From the NCBI RefSeq assembly GCF_963678635.1, contig NC_087062.1:30776833-30840832 (forward strand): a stretch of 64,000 bases of DNA. The letters run 5' to 3'. Each line of letters starts with the position of its first letter. Position 1 is the stretch's first letter. The DNA is from Symsagittifera roscoffensis. Taxonomy: Eukaryota; Xenacoelomorpha; Acoela; Convolutidae. Below the pieces are notes generated by a model. That model was not told the DNA's origin. It made no database searches and worked only from the letters and a program-made list of their open reading frames with translations. Below, piece by piece: positions 11,126 through 22,800 of the stretch. Both the position numbers and the translations under genes were made by a program.

Positions 11126-13112
11126 CTAAATAAGGAATTCTGATTGCTGCTGATGAAACTTTTGGGTATGCGGTCCTTCTGACAAGAGGAAGTCCCCCTC
11201 TCAATACCTTTTTTAATGTTACCGGTAAGTGGCAATGCTACTTATGAGAATCAATGCAAATCTGAATCTGTCACCAGTTAAGCTATAAACCTCTTTCTCA
11301 TGTTTTCACACTCAGTAGAAGATGGAAAAGCTGAAACTTTGCAGGAGCTGTAGGGTTCATCCGCTTTGACGAATTCGATTCATTTTAGTTCGGTCAAACC
11401 AACTTTTTGCGATTCTCTGGGGGCCTTGTTAAGTAAACCACAGTACATTTTTCCATTGCAGAGGCGATGCATCTCATGCTATTAATTACTCAATACCAAA
11501 AATCTTTGCAGCAAGAGGAAACTTGTTGAGCACTAATTTATGCGTTAGTTTTGAAAAAACGTTGAAAAAACGTTTGAAACTGTGCGTTTGCTTGGGTAAT
11601 CACAAGGATGATTCCTCGTTCATTAGTCGAAGCTTACCTCCAGCTAATTTTTCTTAAGATTGGTTCTCTTCTTTTCAACAGGCTGTCTGGTTGCTGGCTT
11701 TCTGCGCGAGCATTAAAACAGGCACTTCTTCGATTCGCGGGAGAAAGCTGCGCGTATCAGAACAGAATCGGTAGTTTCAACTGATTTTAAACATTGGACC
11801 TTGAAGATAGCATGGACTTCAGTGACCAGAAAAAAAAACACATCACATTGCAACAACAAATTGGCAAGAGCGCGTATCGTAAATTAAGTTTCATGAGACC
11901 ATTAATTTTTTAGAATTAGAATTTACAAAGTTTTCAGTTTTTAAGATGAGACACTCAAATTAAAAATAAGTTTTTTTTCTCAGCTGCCAGATTACTTGAG
12001 GCCTCTTTTTTTAGGAACTAAACATTTCTGATTGTTCAAAAGATGAGCAACAAAAAAATGAAAAGAGTAAATTGTTGAATTTGACAAGCGTAATTTTTAA
12101 AATTATTAACAAATATTTTGAAGAATTAGATTCATCAAATTTAGCATTGGCGACAGCAGATAAAGGTATGTAATGTAATAACTATTAAATTATGGGATCT
12201 CTTTAACTATCCCCCCTTTGGTACCTAGTAAAGAACTGCCACCCCTTTAAAGAAATAATTCAACGGTTAAGTATACCAGTAACGAATCTCCTCTCCCTTT
12301 GAATAGTTGAAGAGATCCAAATTATGTTGTTTTGTGCACAAACATGATGAGCACCAATTTGAGCCTAGCGACTATATTACTTATCACCAAAATGCTCACT
12401 CAATCAGGCGTCACTGTTAACTACTTACCATTTCAGCGCATGGATGAGAATTTGATTTAGAATCTGAAGGTGCGCATTTTTAATTATTTCGGGATAAGAA
12501 TGAACGCATTCTTTTCAAAAACAGCTCCTAGCTCCTCAGGGACAAAATTTCTAGACTAATCATTTGCTGCACAAAAGCTTGTTGCCCTTAACTGGACATT
12601 TCTGATGAGAATGGCAAACTCAATTGAAAGGAAAAGCTAGAAAGAACTTCGAGGCGAAAGGAAACAAATGAAACAGTCTACTTCTTATTCTCGCGAGAAT
12701 TACTCGATTAAATTTGGGCAGCTAAATGACACACTTCAAAACACCGCAAACAATCTTCTCAAACTTCACATCATTTCAAGACCCGTTTCAAGCACGAACT
12801 GAATAAACGTACATTTTTTACAATGAACAGACTGAAATAACAACCTTATCGTCTAATTCTTGAATAAAACAGACCGTTTCTTTGTCAGCATAATTTCAGT
12901 TTTTTAGAATATCTACTATTTCATATTTGGAATTGGGATAAATAACTCTAGTTTCATTTCCAAAAGGTAGATGCCACACTACTATTAATACTACTGTTAT
13001 TATACTACGACTGCTATAAGTATCTAACCAATGTTCAAAACATCACAACTACATGTGCATCTACAGTAGTGTAATGCATTGAGCCGTCATCAAATCTCTA
13101 ATCATATCAATA
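11126..13112. other. Downstream flank of the ZDHHC5/8-like gene, no gene seen
   Basis: Contains a family D scrap near 11690-11720 (TTGCTGGCTTTCTGCGCG also occurs near 10685). The gene's 3' untranslated region should lie at the right-hand end of this stretch, but its end cannot be fixed from the sequence. Confidence 0.4.
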
Positions 13113-13832
13113 TCACACACTAATTTCAAATATTTCCTCAGTGTTCAAGTCTATAGTTTTCGACTGTTCACTTGATGAGCTTCTGCTAGGGGGTTTGGGG
13201 GGATTCCGTGTCGGCATCTGGGCAGCCCCACCGGATGAAGTGGTTGTGGGGAGTTTCGCCTTGATTGGCCTATAAGATGATGTTTTTTGATTGTTTCCAG
13301 CAGCCATGTCACATGTTTGCATTGCATTTAGAAGTGATATTGACTTTGTGCAGGAGCCCAAGCCCGCTTGATTGACAGGCGACATCAGGTGAGCTTCATT
13401 GTTCAGATGATCTGCGGTCGACCATGCAGCTCCTGGCGACGGCTGTTTTCCGGTGTTCCCTATTTCAAACTCGAGATCCGACAGATCAGGGGCCAGCATG
13501 TCTCCGCTACTTGTGGCGTTATGGAATCCGCTCATTCTAGTGGTGGGCTTTGTGCCTACAGATACCATCTGATTCTGATTCCACTTCTGCTGTTGTTGCT
13601 GTCTCGTAACCCTCAGGTCGGGACTAGTGCTCTGGCGTTGATACATGGCGCTAGAGGGCGACTGAGCAAGTGTTGTTTTGTCACCTGTGTAGCTGATTGA
13701 CGTAGGTTGTGTCTGCTGCTGCTGCCCTCCATTAGATGCCACTACATAGTGTGCATTCATATTGGGACTCTTGTCGCCACCGCTTCTCTGTAAGGCAGAA
13801 TAGGTCTTCCTGTTTGAGGGGGAGGGAAACGC
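13113..13832 (-). CDS. ZDHHC5/8-like exon 8 (tail end, EISV PDZ ligand, stop)
   Basis: Residues about 440-678 and the TGA stop. The phase-0 acceptor is ATAATTTCAG before GCGTTTCCC; an alternative CAAACAG acceptor 22 nt further in does not fit the phase. Seen in order: [15 protein letters not shown], Gln-rich runs ([16 protein letters not shown]), a Ser/Thr-rich middle, a proline/serine segment ([12 protein letters not shown]) and the end [12 protein letters not shown] matches the C-terminal PDZ-binding motif of vertebrate ZDHHC5/8, which bind PDZ scaffold proteins. I saw no convincing polyadenylation signal downstream (below 13113). Confidence 0.88.
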   Translation of the reverse strand, partial: AFPSPSNRKTYSALQRSGGDKSPNMNAHYVVASNGGQQQQTQPTSISYTGDKTTLAQSPSSAMYQRQSTSPDLRVTRQQQQQKWNQNQMVSVGTKPTTRMSGFHNATSSGDMLAPDLSDLEFEIGNTGKQPSPGAAWSTADHLNNEAHLMSPVNQAGLGSCTKSISLLNAMQTCDMAAGNNQKTSSYRPIKAKLPTTTSSGGAAQMPTRNPPKPPSRSSSSEQSKTIDLNTEEIFEISV

Positions 13833-16800
13833 CTGAAATTATCTTTCATTTCGTATGAGAATACAAAGACGCTCCTGATGACAAGAGAGAGACATTTTGC
13901 GACCAGAAGGATCAAAAGCCATCAACTTTTCATTGCCATCTAATTTTCATCAGACCTTATTGAGATAGCGTTAATGAACATTAAAATTAGGAGTATAATA
14001 TTACACAGAGACGAAGCTGCGCTACGCAAACACAACCCAGGAAAATGCGAAAAAGAGCTCTAAACAGGCACAACACAGTGAAATAAGGAAAATATTAAAA
14101 ATACACCTTAAGAAAAGTTTTAGGGAGATTAAAAGAATTACGTTCTCAAATCTGCTCCACGAGCCACCAATTAAGCAGCTACGGCTTCTATCAAAATGCC
14201 AATTCTACGCAGCAAAAATTCGTCAAAAAAAACTATTTCAATGTTCCGGACTTGAATCTCCGACCAGTTGATTACTCACGTCGAAAACTTGACTTTTCCT
14301 ATATCAATTAACTTTTCGCTACTAAAGCCTCTTATGCACGGAGGATGCCCCACCCTGATTTTTCGATTGATCCCTTGATATCAGACTTAATTAGCAGTTT
14401 TTGAGAACAGTGATGAAATTTCTAAAAAAGCGGTTAAAATTTCAAAAAATGGATTTGTCCCAAACCAAAATCAGCTTTTCGACAGCTAAGATTTACAAAA
14501 TTGATTGTTTTTCTTGCGGCTAAAACTTTACCTCCAATTTGGCAGGGTGGTTTTTGAGAATTAGTTTTAAAATCAAAAAAATGTGTTTGTTTGAGGCCAT
14601 TACTTTTTTTACTACCGATTTTAGGGAACAGCCGCTTGAAAAAGGGAGATCCCCATAATTTGTTTTTTTTTTATTCAGACCCTCATCTCAAATTTGTGTA
14701 TTCAGTATTTGAGAAAATGAAAAATTTCAAAACAAATAGGCCAAAAATCCCTCAACTGAAAATTTCGAAGGCCGTAGAACGTGGGGTAAATTGAAAAGAC
14801 TAGCGAAATAGGCAAGCACTAGAAGATCATCCAATTTTTTCATTCTTACCTGTTTTTTGAAGTTTGATACAATAGTTTTTGAGAAAAATTGAAATTTCTG
14901 CGAAAAGCGCACAAATTTATTCCAAAGCTTCGCCAAAAAAAAAACAAAAAAAAAGACACCAAATCCCATACATTTTCATTATACCTGTTTCTTTCAAACA
15001 GGACCTTACACGAGCCAAAAATAAAGCAGCAAAATATGCTTTTAAATTGCTTAGGCTTAAAAAGGCTTAAAAAAGATTAAACTGTTAAACTAAAATATAA
15101 AAGTGCCACCAAATGATCACTTTTATTTGCGACTTAGGTCAGAAAATTTTTTTTCGTAATAATACACTACTCTTCGCTTGTTTAAAGACGGGCGGTGGAG
15201 TATGACGACCGAGTACTAACAGTGGAATTTGAATTTGCAGTATTTGATATGGAGCTGAAGTTGTTTACTGTAGTATTCATTCCTCCGCCTCCTACTCCGT
15301 CCACAGTGTTCAAGTTCACAACAGTTTGCTGTCTGTCGCTGAACACCACGTGGCCACCCACAGACGTTGGAGTGGTCCTCTGGCTCCCATTGGCAGTGGC
15401 CATCGTTGCGGTCGCGGGAGGAGCAATCTAAAGTAAAGACCAAGACATAAAACTTTTTCATCAAAAAATGATCACAAGCTTGAGCTAATAAAGACTCAGA
15501 ATCAACTCATAATTCACGCAAGCAATGCTTAAATTCATGCGTACTTGTCCGTTTTTGGACATGAACATTGAGTTCTGTTGATGCATCAGGTTGTTTTTGT
15601 TTGACTTTGCCAACACAGCCTGGTGATGTTTCTGATCTGGCATCAGTTGGATCTCGACGTTTGACAGACCCGTGGGCTCCCCCAACTGGATAGCCCCCTC
15701 TGCTGTCGCTCTCTTCTTCCATAACACATTCGCCTCCTTCAGCTGCTCTCGGTTGATGTAGGTGAACTCAGCATAACTAAAACATAGTTTTTACAATAGC
15801 GGAAATCTTACTGCATATATCCGATATGCTCCTCCTCCCTTCTGTCGCTAATACCACCAAACCACTTACCATACCAAGCTCAGCTTGATCAAATAGTGAT
15901 CTAAACAAGTAGCTAGATAAGGTTAAACTGACGCTAGTTCAAAAGGGAATTAATTCCTGACACCGTCATTTCTATCATTCTGCGATTGAAAATTCGTGCT
16001 ACCATTTGCAATACGAATTAGAGCTCAGATGCTAATAGACATGACATTACGACTCACTTAGTGTCTTTTTCCAGCGAAATAATTGACTTACTCAAAATAG
16101 ACGATCCAACTTTTCATGAAGCTCGTACGAAAATATTAGTTTCAACTAAAGGCAAAGGCCATCCAATAAATGTGTCGCGAATTCATTGAGCCTTTATCTG
16201 CTGATTAATTGAACCTAGACTACATATATATGCAGGCAATCTACTATTTTCCCGAGGGAGCGGGACACTGTTAAGGACCTACTTCTGATCAATTGAATCT
16301 ATCGCGAGCAAATTATTGAAAAAACAGTCTTAAATTGACACGTTTTAAGTAATTTTGACCTTCAGAAATTTTTTATGGCTAAACGACCATTAATAACGCC
16401 GTAAATAGCATAACCACGCCCTTTGTGTGGTTAATAGGCCAAGCCCCTAGGAGGAAATGGCTTCCGCCACCACGCCGCCCCATCTTCTACTGGGTAATGA
16501 TTGGTTATAGGGGAATAAAATGCAGTGTATGTGTATGTGCATGTGAGCAAAATTTGGGCGGGGGGGGGGGGGGGGTTAAGGAGTTGTAATGATCAATTAC
16601 CTAGGGTACTGTGGTCCACAGAGTACTGAGCAGCAGTTGGGCCAGCAGCCCATGTCGAAGGGGTTATGTCCGGCTGCGAACTTGCCGGTGACCTGTTCAT
16701 TAGTTGTCCTCCCTGTGATTACCAAATAGATGTGGAAGCAAGTAAGACTAACGACCAGCGGGAAAGCAATCACCAACACGGCCAATATCACCCAGCTGCA

Positions 16801-19800
16801 AACAAAAAACAACACCAAATAATTTGAAAATGCAGCTGTTGAAAAACCTATATACTTTCGACTCCCTATGTTCAATGATTTGATAAAAACGTATATAAAA
16901 GTCAAACAAGAATAGCCGGTTACTAGGCAAGTAACACAGAATGTTCCGGCCATGGTCTTACAAAAGGAGCTGAACGAGAAACTAGCGATTAGTCATATTC
17001 GACAGTCATAGTAAAATAAGCAAATTAAAAAACAATTTTTGTAGAAAATTGACAAGAAAAACGATTTCATTTTTTAAATCGATATCATCTAAAATTAAAT
17101 TTTAGGATACCTTCCTGTCTTCAAGGAGGATAGCCACAACATTTTCTGAAATTTGTAAAAACATAGCGAACAACAAAAGCTGCATAATTTTCAAAACTAT
17201 CAAGTTTTTTTTAAAATTTTTCTGAGACCATTTGAATATATAAAACATTAAATATTAGAATGAGGCAAAAAGGAGCGTCGCAAAAGCTGCATAGACCTGA
17301 ACATAACCAACAGACACTTGCAAAAAGTAAAAGAACAAGTAAACCGAAAAACCAAGTAAGTTGATTGAAAATTTTAAACATTTTTCGAATTTCGAAATTT
17401 GAAGAAAAAAAATCACGTTTAAGAAATCGCAAAATTTGAAAAACAAACAAATCACGCTAAAAACCACGTTTTGAATTTCAGATACTGTGATGATTGACAC
17501 TTTTTTCATAAAGTTATCCAATTTAGAGAAAACTGGATCCGTTCGAAATTCAGAAAACCTACGTCCACTTTTGACACTATATGTTAAACACGTTTTTTGT
17601 GACCTTAACCCTTTAGCTATTCTGTAGTGAAATGTACCTTCATTTAACAAAGGCTAAGAAATAAACTTACAAAAAATCATTTCATAAAAGAAGTGAACTG
17701 AGCTTCAAAAAATCAAAAGCCAAACCGCGAAAAATCAAATACAAGGGCGAACAACTTTAAACACTTTTTTCTGAAAAAAAAATAATAGGACCTATATACC
17801 TGAAAAACTATCTAATTTTACTTTTTAATCTTAAAACATGACAGCTCGTATCAGGGCCGAACCCTGATTAGTCAAATTGCTTTTATAGCTCTTTATTCAA
17901 AAAAAGTAAAAACTTCAGAGAAATGTAGATTTTCTCTGAAGTTTTTACTTTTTTGCAAAGTGAAAAAAAAATCCAAAACGAAAAAATGAAATTTCAACAA
18001 ACCGAGTGGTAAACATACAACTAACTTGAATATTGCGGAGGGGAGCGTAAATTTTTGTTTCCTTTGAAAAGACCCAAAATTAGGCCACTAAGCCAATAAC
18101 AGAAGGCCAAATAATTTGGGCCGAAGAAAACTTTTAAGCGAAACTACAAATTGTAGGAGTAAACCCAATGCTAAAAAAAGCAACAGTTAAGAAAAATGTG
18201 CGCAGCAAAAAAAACGATTCAAAGAAGTGACAACTAAGCCGACAAAAGATAAGCAGACAAATAATTGACGGACAATTTTGTTTGAAGAATATTTCGTTTG
18301 AAAAACAGGTCCTGGTCAGATTCGAACTCAGGACCTTTGCCGTCACTGATATTTTCGTTAGCTCCACTCTAAATTGGCCGGGAACAATAAATTGAATACA
18401 TTATGAACACAGGGGCAAAGCTACGCTTCGCAGAAACTAGCAAGAACAGGACAAAAAGAAGCTCTATAAAAATCATTAATAAACATTAGAAATAATCCTA
18501 GAATTAGTAACAACGCGAAATTCTTATTTACTTGAACGGAGGCATGCCTTTCTCCTTCAGTCGGATTCTAATCTCGTTTTTGAAATATAATCACTTTTCA
18601 TATTCGGATTAACTTTTTATTTTCACTTGTGTGCTAAAAACACGCCGAGGTGGTCGGTGCAAAATTAACACAGAGGGAAAGCTGAGCTTCGCAAAGTTTG
18701 CAATAAAAAATGTTTAAATATGATTATAGGTAAATGAAAAGACAAATCAAGATTCAAGCAAAGGTAATAAAAACTTTCATAAATTTGTTATGATAAAAAA
18801 AAGCACCTTAGAAACTTTCGGAATGCCACAAGGGCCTTTCGGAAGGCTAGGAAGAAGTCGAACCTTCAAAAACGCCCTCTCTGTGGAAAGTAAGCCAACA
18901 AAAAAACAGACCGACGATAGCAAAAAAACACTGATTCCGACTGGAATTAAACTCCCGGGCTTTGTCGTCTCAAGCATTGAAGTTGCCATTGCACCAAAAC
19001 CGAAGAGTACTCCTTGGTTTTCAAATTATACACAGAGTCTAAGCTACGCTTCGTAAACAGTAGTGAGATCCCGACAAAAAAGCAGCTCTATTAACGGCAA
19101 AAAAAATAAGCCTCAAATTAGTAAAAATTCAGCTTCGTCTCGGATCCGATCTGCAACCTGGAAATTATGAGTCTTTCGAACTAACCACTCAGCCACGGAC
19201 GCTTAATAACTAACAAACACTAGCCACAAATAACAAGAGAACATACGCTATAATATTTCCAATGCTACAAAGAAATTTCCAAATACGTGAACATTTTTAA
19301 GAAACACTTTTATTTGCGAGCTAGGTTAGAAAAAAAAGAACGTTCGTACTACAACACAAGCGCTTGCAAGCAAGCTAGTGTAAACAAGACACCACTAGAG
19401 ATGAGTCCAGAACTCTAGATGAACACTTTGAACAAGTTATTTACCGGGAAAAAAAACGTCTAGCATCGCAAGAGTAAATATGCAAGTATCGCTCATCCCA
19501 ATGGTAAAAATTTAAATGATAGAATAAAATTTAAATAGAATAAAAATTTAAGCAGAGGCGAAACTGAGGTTTGCACCACTTGCAATGCAATACTCGAACA
19601 AAAATTGGTCAAAAAAGGCGAAAAACAAAAAAATTATAATAACACAAAAGAATGTGAAAATTCTTCATCGGAAAACTTAACATGCGGGAAAAAAAAACAA
19701 AAACGTCTGAGCAGAAACATTAAAAGCCGAAAAAAAAATTAAGAAAATTCGCAAAAATTCAGAACTACAAAAAATTGTTAAAGCTCATCTCATCCCCCTC

Positions 19801-22800
19801 AAAACTCAAATAGCAAACAAAAAAAGCTTTTGCTCATCAAGCGATGCAATATGGGACCATTAAGGCGATATTAAATATGCCGAAACCTATTATACCGAGA
19901 AAAAAAAGGAAAAATGAAGTTTTAACAAAGCGAGTTGGTAAAATTACAACCAACATCTAAAAAAACCGAATATGCCGTATATTTTAAATGCTAACATTCT
20001 CAAAACATCTCTGTTGCAAAAGAAAGGCCTAGGATGAATGTGTCCAGGATCCGAGTCCTGTGCCTAAAGTTATTTACGGGGGAAAAGTCTAGTACCCAAT
20101 TGCAATACCCTTGCTTATCGCAAGGATAATAACATTCAAAACCTGGTCAACTGACAGTTGGGAAGGAGTAACGAATGCTAGTAAACAAAAAAGACTTTTA
20201 AAAATCTCAGGGAAAAAATAGATGCCCTTAAAGCTCTTTGAAAACTGGATCAACAGGTAAAGTTTTATTCCGCTCGAAATCTAAAAAATTAATTCCACTT
20301 TCGGAATTAGAAATTGTTCACGTTTTTTGCGCCATTTCCACGTTCGTATTTGGAGAGTGCTATTTATGTTAACTTTCAGCAGATGGAATTCATTTAAACT
20401 CAAAAAAAGCATATATATCTCAGTGCATTCATAAATGCATTAATATATATGAAGAATGCACATTTGTAGTTATTAGAGCATTTTAAGACTTTCTTTGAAA
20501 AAAAAATCACCAAGCCCTATATCAGAGTCTTCACTACGTTCATTCCTCTTAAAAATTTTGATGGATGTAATTGTTCGTTTTAAAACTACAGGTTTTCTTC
20601 CAAAAAAGAGCAATTTAAACTGACAAAACAAGAGTTATTTATTTTAAAAAACCGACCAAAGTAAATTAAAAAGATATATCAAGATTTGATAAAATTGAAA
20701 AGAGATTTAAAATTGAAAAGAGATTTAAAATTTAAATTTATCTGAAACTATTCAGCCCAGTTTTTCTCGATATCGAGATCTTCTTTGAATCTTTGTTTTA
20801 CTAAATCGAATTACGACTAATAGGGTTTTTGTATGAATCCACATTTGACCCCCTACAAACTTTCCTGGAGATAGTAAAAAATGGAAGAAAAAAGTTAAGA
20901 AACGAACCCCACGCAATCGAGAGTGGTCAGCGCGAAACTACTTGGGAGACATTGGCCGTTAAAATTTTCAGAGAACAATTTTAGGTGAAGCAAACTGTCA
21001 GTCATAACACTATTTTTACACCGATGGGAAGCTGCACTTTGGAAGCAAAAATTAGAAACCGCAAAATTAACTATGAATTCAACAACAAAATGGGACAAGG
21101 AGAAAAGAAGAAGTATATTTAAGCCTTAAAATATTAAACTTTTGCTGTGTCGGAATCGATCATCCGACGTGTAGATTAGGAGTTTCACCTCCTCGCATCT
21201 GCTACAAGTTCGCTTGAAAACTGACTGACATAAGCTGACAAAAAAGCAGCTACAGTTGCTACGAAATTACCAATGCCATGCAAAAAATCAACCGAATTAA
21301 AATAAAACTGTTTAAAAACGCCGAAACTGAATCTCCGAGCTGTAAATTAGGAGTCCCACGTCCTCGCAACTGCGCCAAACACTTGGAAGCAATCCAAAAC
21401 TAGCCACCAATAAAGCGACTACAGATATTACTAAACTGCCAATTCTTCGAAATATAACAAAATTGCCACCAAATGAGCACGTTTAATTGCGACTTCGTTT
21501 GGAGTAAGAAAAAGTTGCTTCAGAGTTTTACACTACGCTTCGAATGTATAATTAAAAATGAGCTGCTTCAAAAAGCGATGATCCCTAGTAAATGGAGGCG
21601 CCGAATCATGAAAAAAGAATACTAATAAACAAGTTTTTACAGGAAAAAACAATGTAGCCAATTTGACAAAATGTGCTTGTAGTATGAATCCAGATTATAC
21701 ATTGAAACACACCCAACAGACAGTTGAAAAAGAGTTAATGATCGCAAGAAAACTGAAAGAAATAACTGACTTGTTTTTGTTGGAAAACTTGAACTTTCGA
21801 CAAAATGTTTGTATGTTCTTTGAATAACAAGAACAATTTATGATTGACGCTTTTTTGATAAATTCAACACAATTTGAGAAATCAACCAATAATCAAACTT
21901 TTTTTCCGCTGGGATTTCTGACAATTAACCTTCACTTTCGAAATTAGATGTCAATCACGTTTTTGGTGACCTTCAATTTTTTTAATGTTTTCCTTCTAGT
22001 GGTGCTTGCCTTCTTTTCAACAAACGAAATAAAACTGTCATGCTCGACTACAGTTGTCTTCGAAAAATGAAAAACAAAATCAAATTTTTAAAAGCTTTTC
22101 ATTGCCAAGCGCTAAAAGAAGCTTTATAAAAAAGCTTTTCTGGAGTAAAACCAAATTTTCCAATGCCTAAGTAAAGACTTTTTTATTATAACTTTTAATC
22201 GCTTGATATACCCGCTCGTATTTAGAATACAAAGCAATAATTTTAAACCGTTTTTTTTTTCAACACAGTAAACTTAAAAAAATTTTAAATTTCGTTCGCA
22301 TCACGACTGAAAGGGTTTAATATGATATATTCAGCCCATTATGATGATAACTTGCGGTACCTGACTTTATGTGTAAAAAACTAAAACACCCTTCGCCGGG
22401 GAACAAGAACATCAATTTGAGTGAGAACTAATTTTCAAACTTTTAGAAAACCTACATACGTGAAAAATCTTTTCGCTCTCTATCAAAAAAAGCCTGATCA
22501 CTTATGGGACACAAACTAATGTCAATTCGAGCCTCACTTCTAGTAGCTCACTCTATTCAATTATTCGTATCAGTAACACCTCAAATTTAAACTGGCGGCA
22601 AACAATTGTATCATATTTTCTACCTTTGGGCGCAACCAACAAACATGCTATTAACCATTATGTGCCAATTAGATTTCAAATTGGACTGACCAAACAACAA
22701 ACTGGAAATCCTTTCTGTCCCAGTTCTGCACCAGATAGAGAGTGATGAGAGTGGCTAGGGAGAGCATGTGGACTGTGAGGCCAGTGACGAAGCCAAAGAA

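Larger units (their letters stand above)
16970..22686 (-). repeat. 5.7-kb intron of the ZDHHC5/8-like gene, packed with repeats
   Basis: The long intron after exon 4 contains family D pieces (about 17460-17700, 20200-20560, 21690-22140), family A pieces (17985-18375, 18790-18990, 19380-19480, 19915-20130), family B pieces (19130-19375, 21140-21550) and several GAAGC palindromic motifs. Other introns of the gene are 73-1,388 nt. No other gene was seen inside. Confidence 0.7.

Noticed and set aside
13368-13700. 110-residue plus-strand frame
   Set aside because: Antisense shadow of exon 8 of the palmitoyltransferase.
16748-16930. Alternative 60-residue frame over exon 5
   Set aside because: Wrong frame relative to the TTxE-containing frame.
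17211-17650. Overlapping minus-strand frames with hydrophobic stretches inside the long intron
   Set aside because: They lie in family D repeat sequence, and their hydrophobicity comes from A/T richness. No splice-phase fit to the palmitoyltransferase.
19138-19203. Genuine tRNA-Met gene
   Set aside because: D-arm and anticodon region look good but the T-arm and acceptor stem do not pair. It fits a SINE head better.
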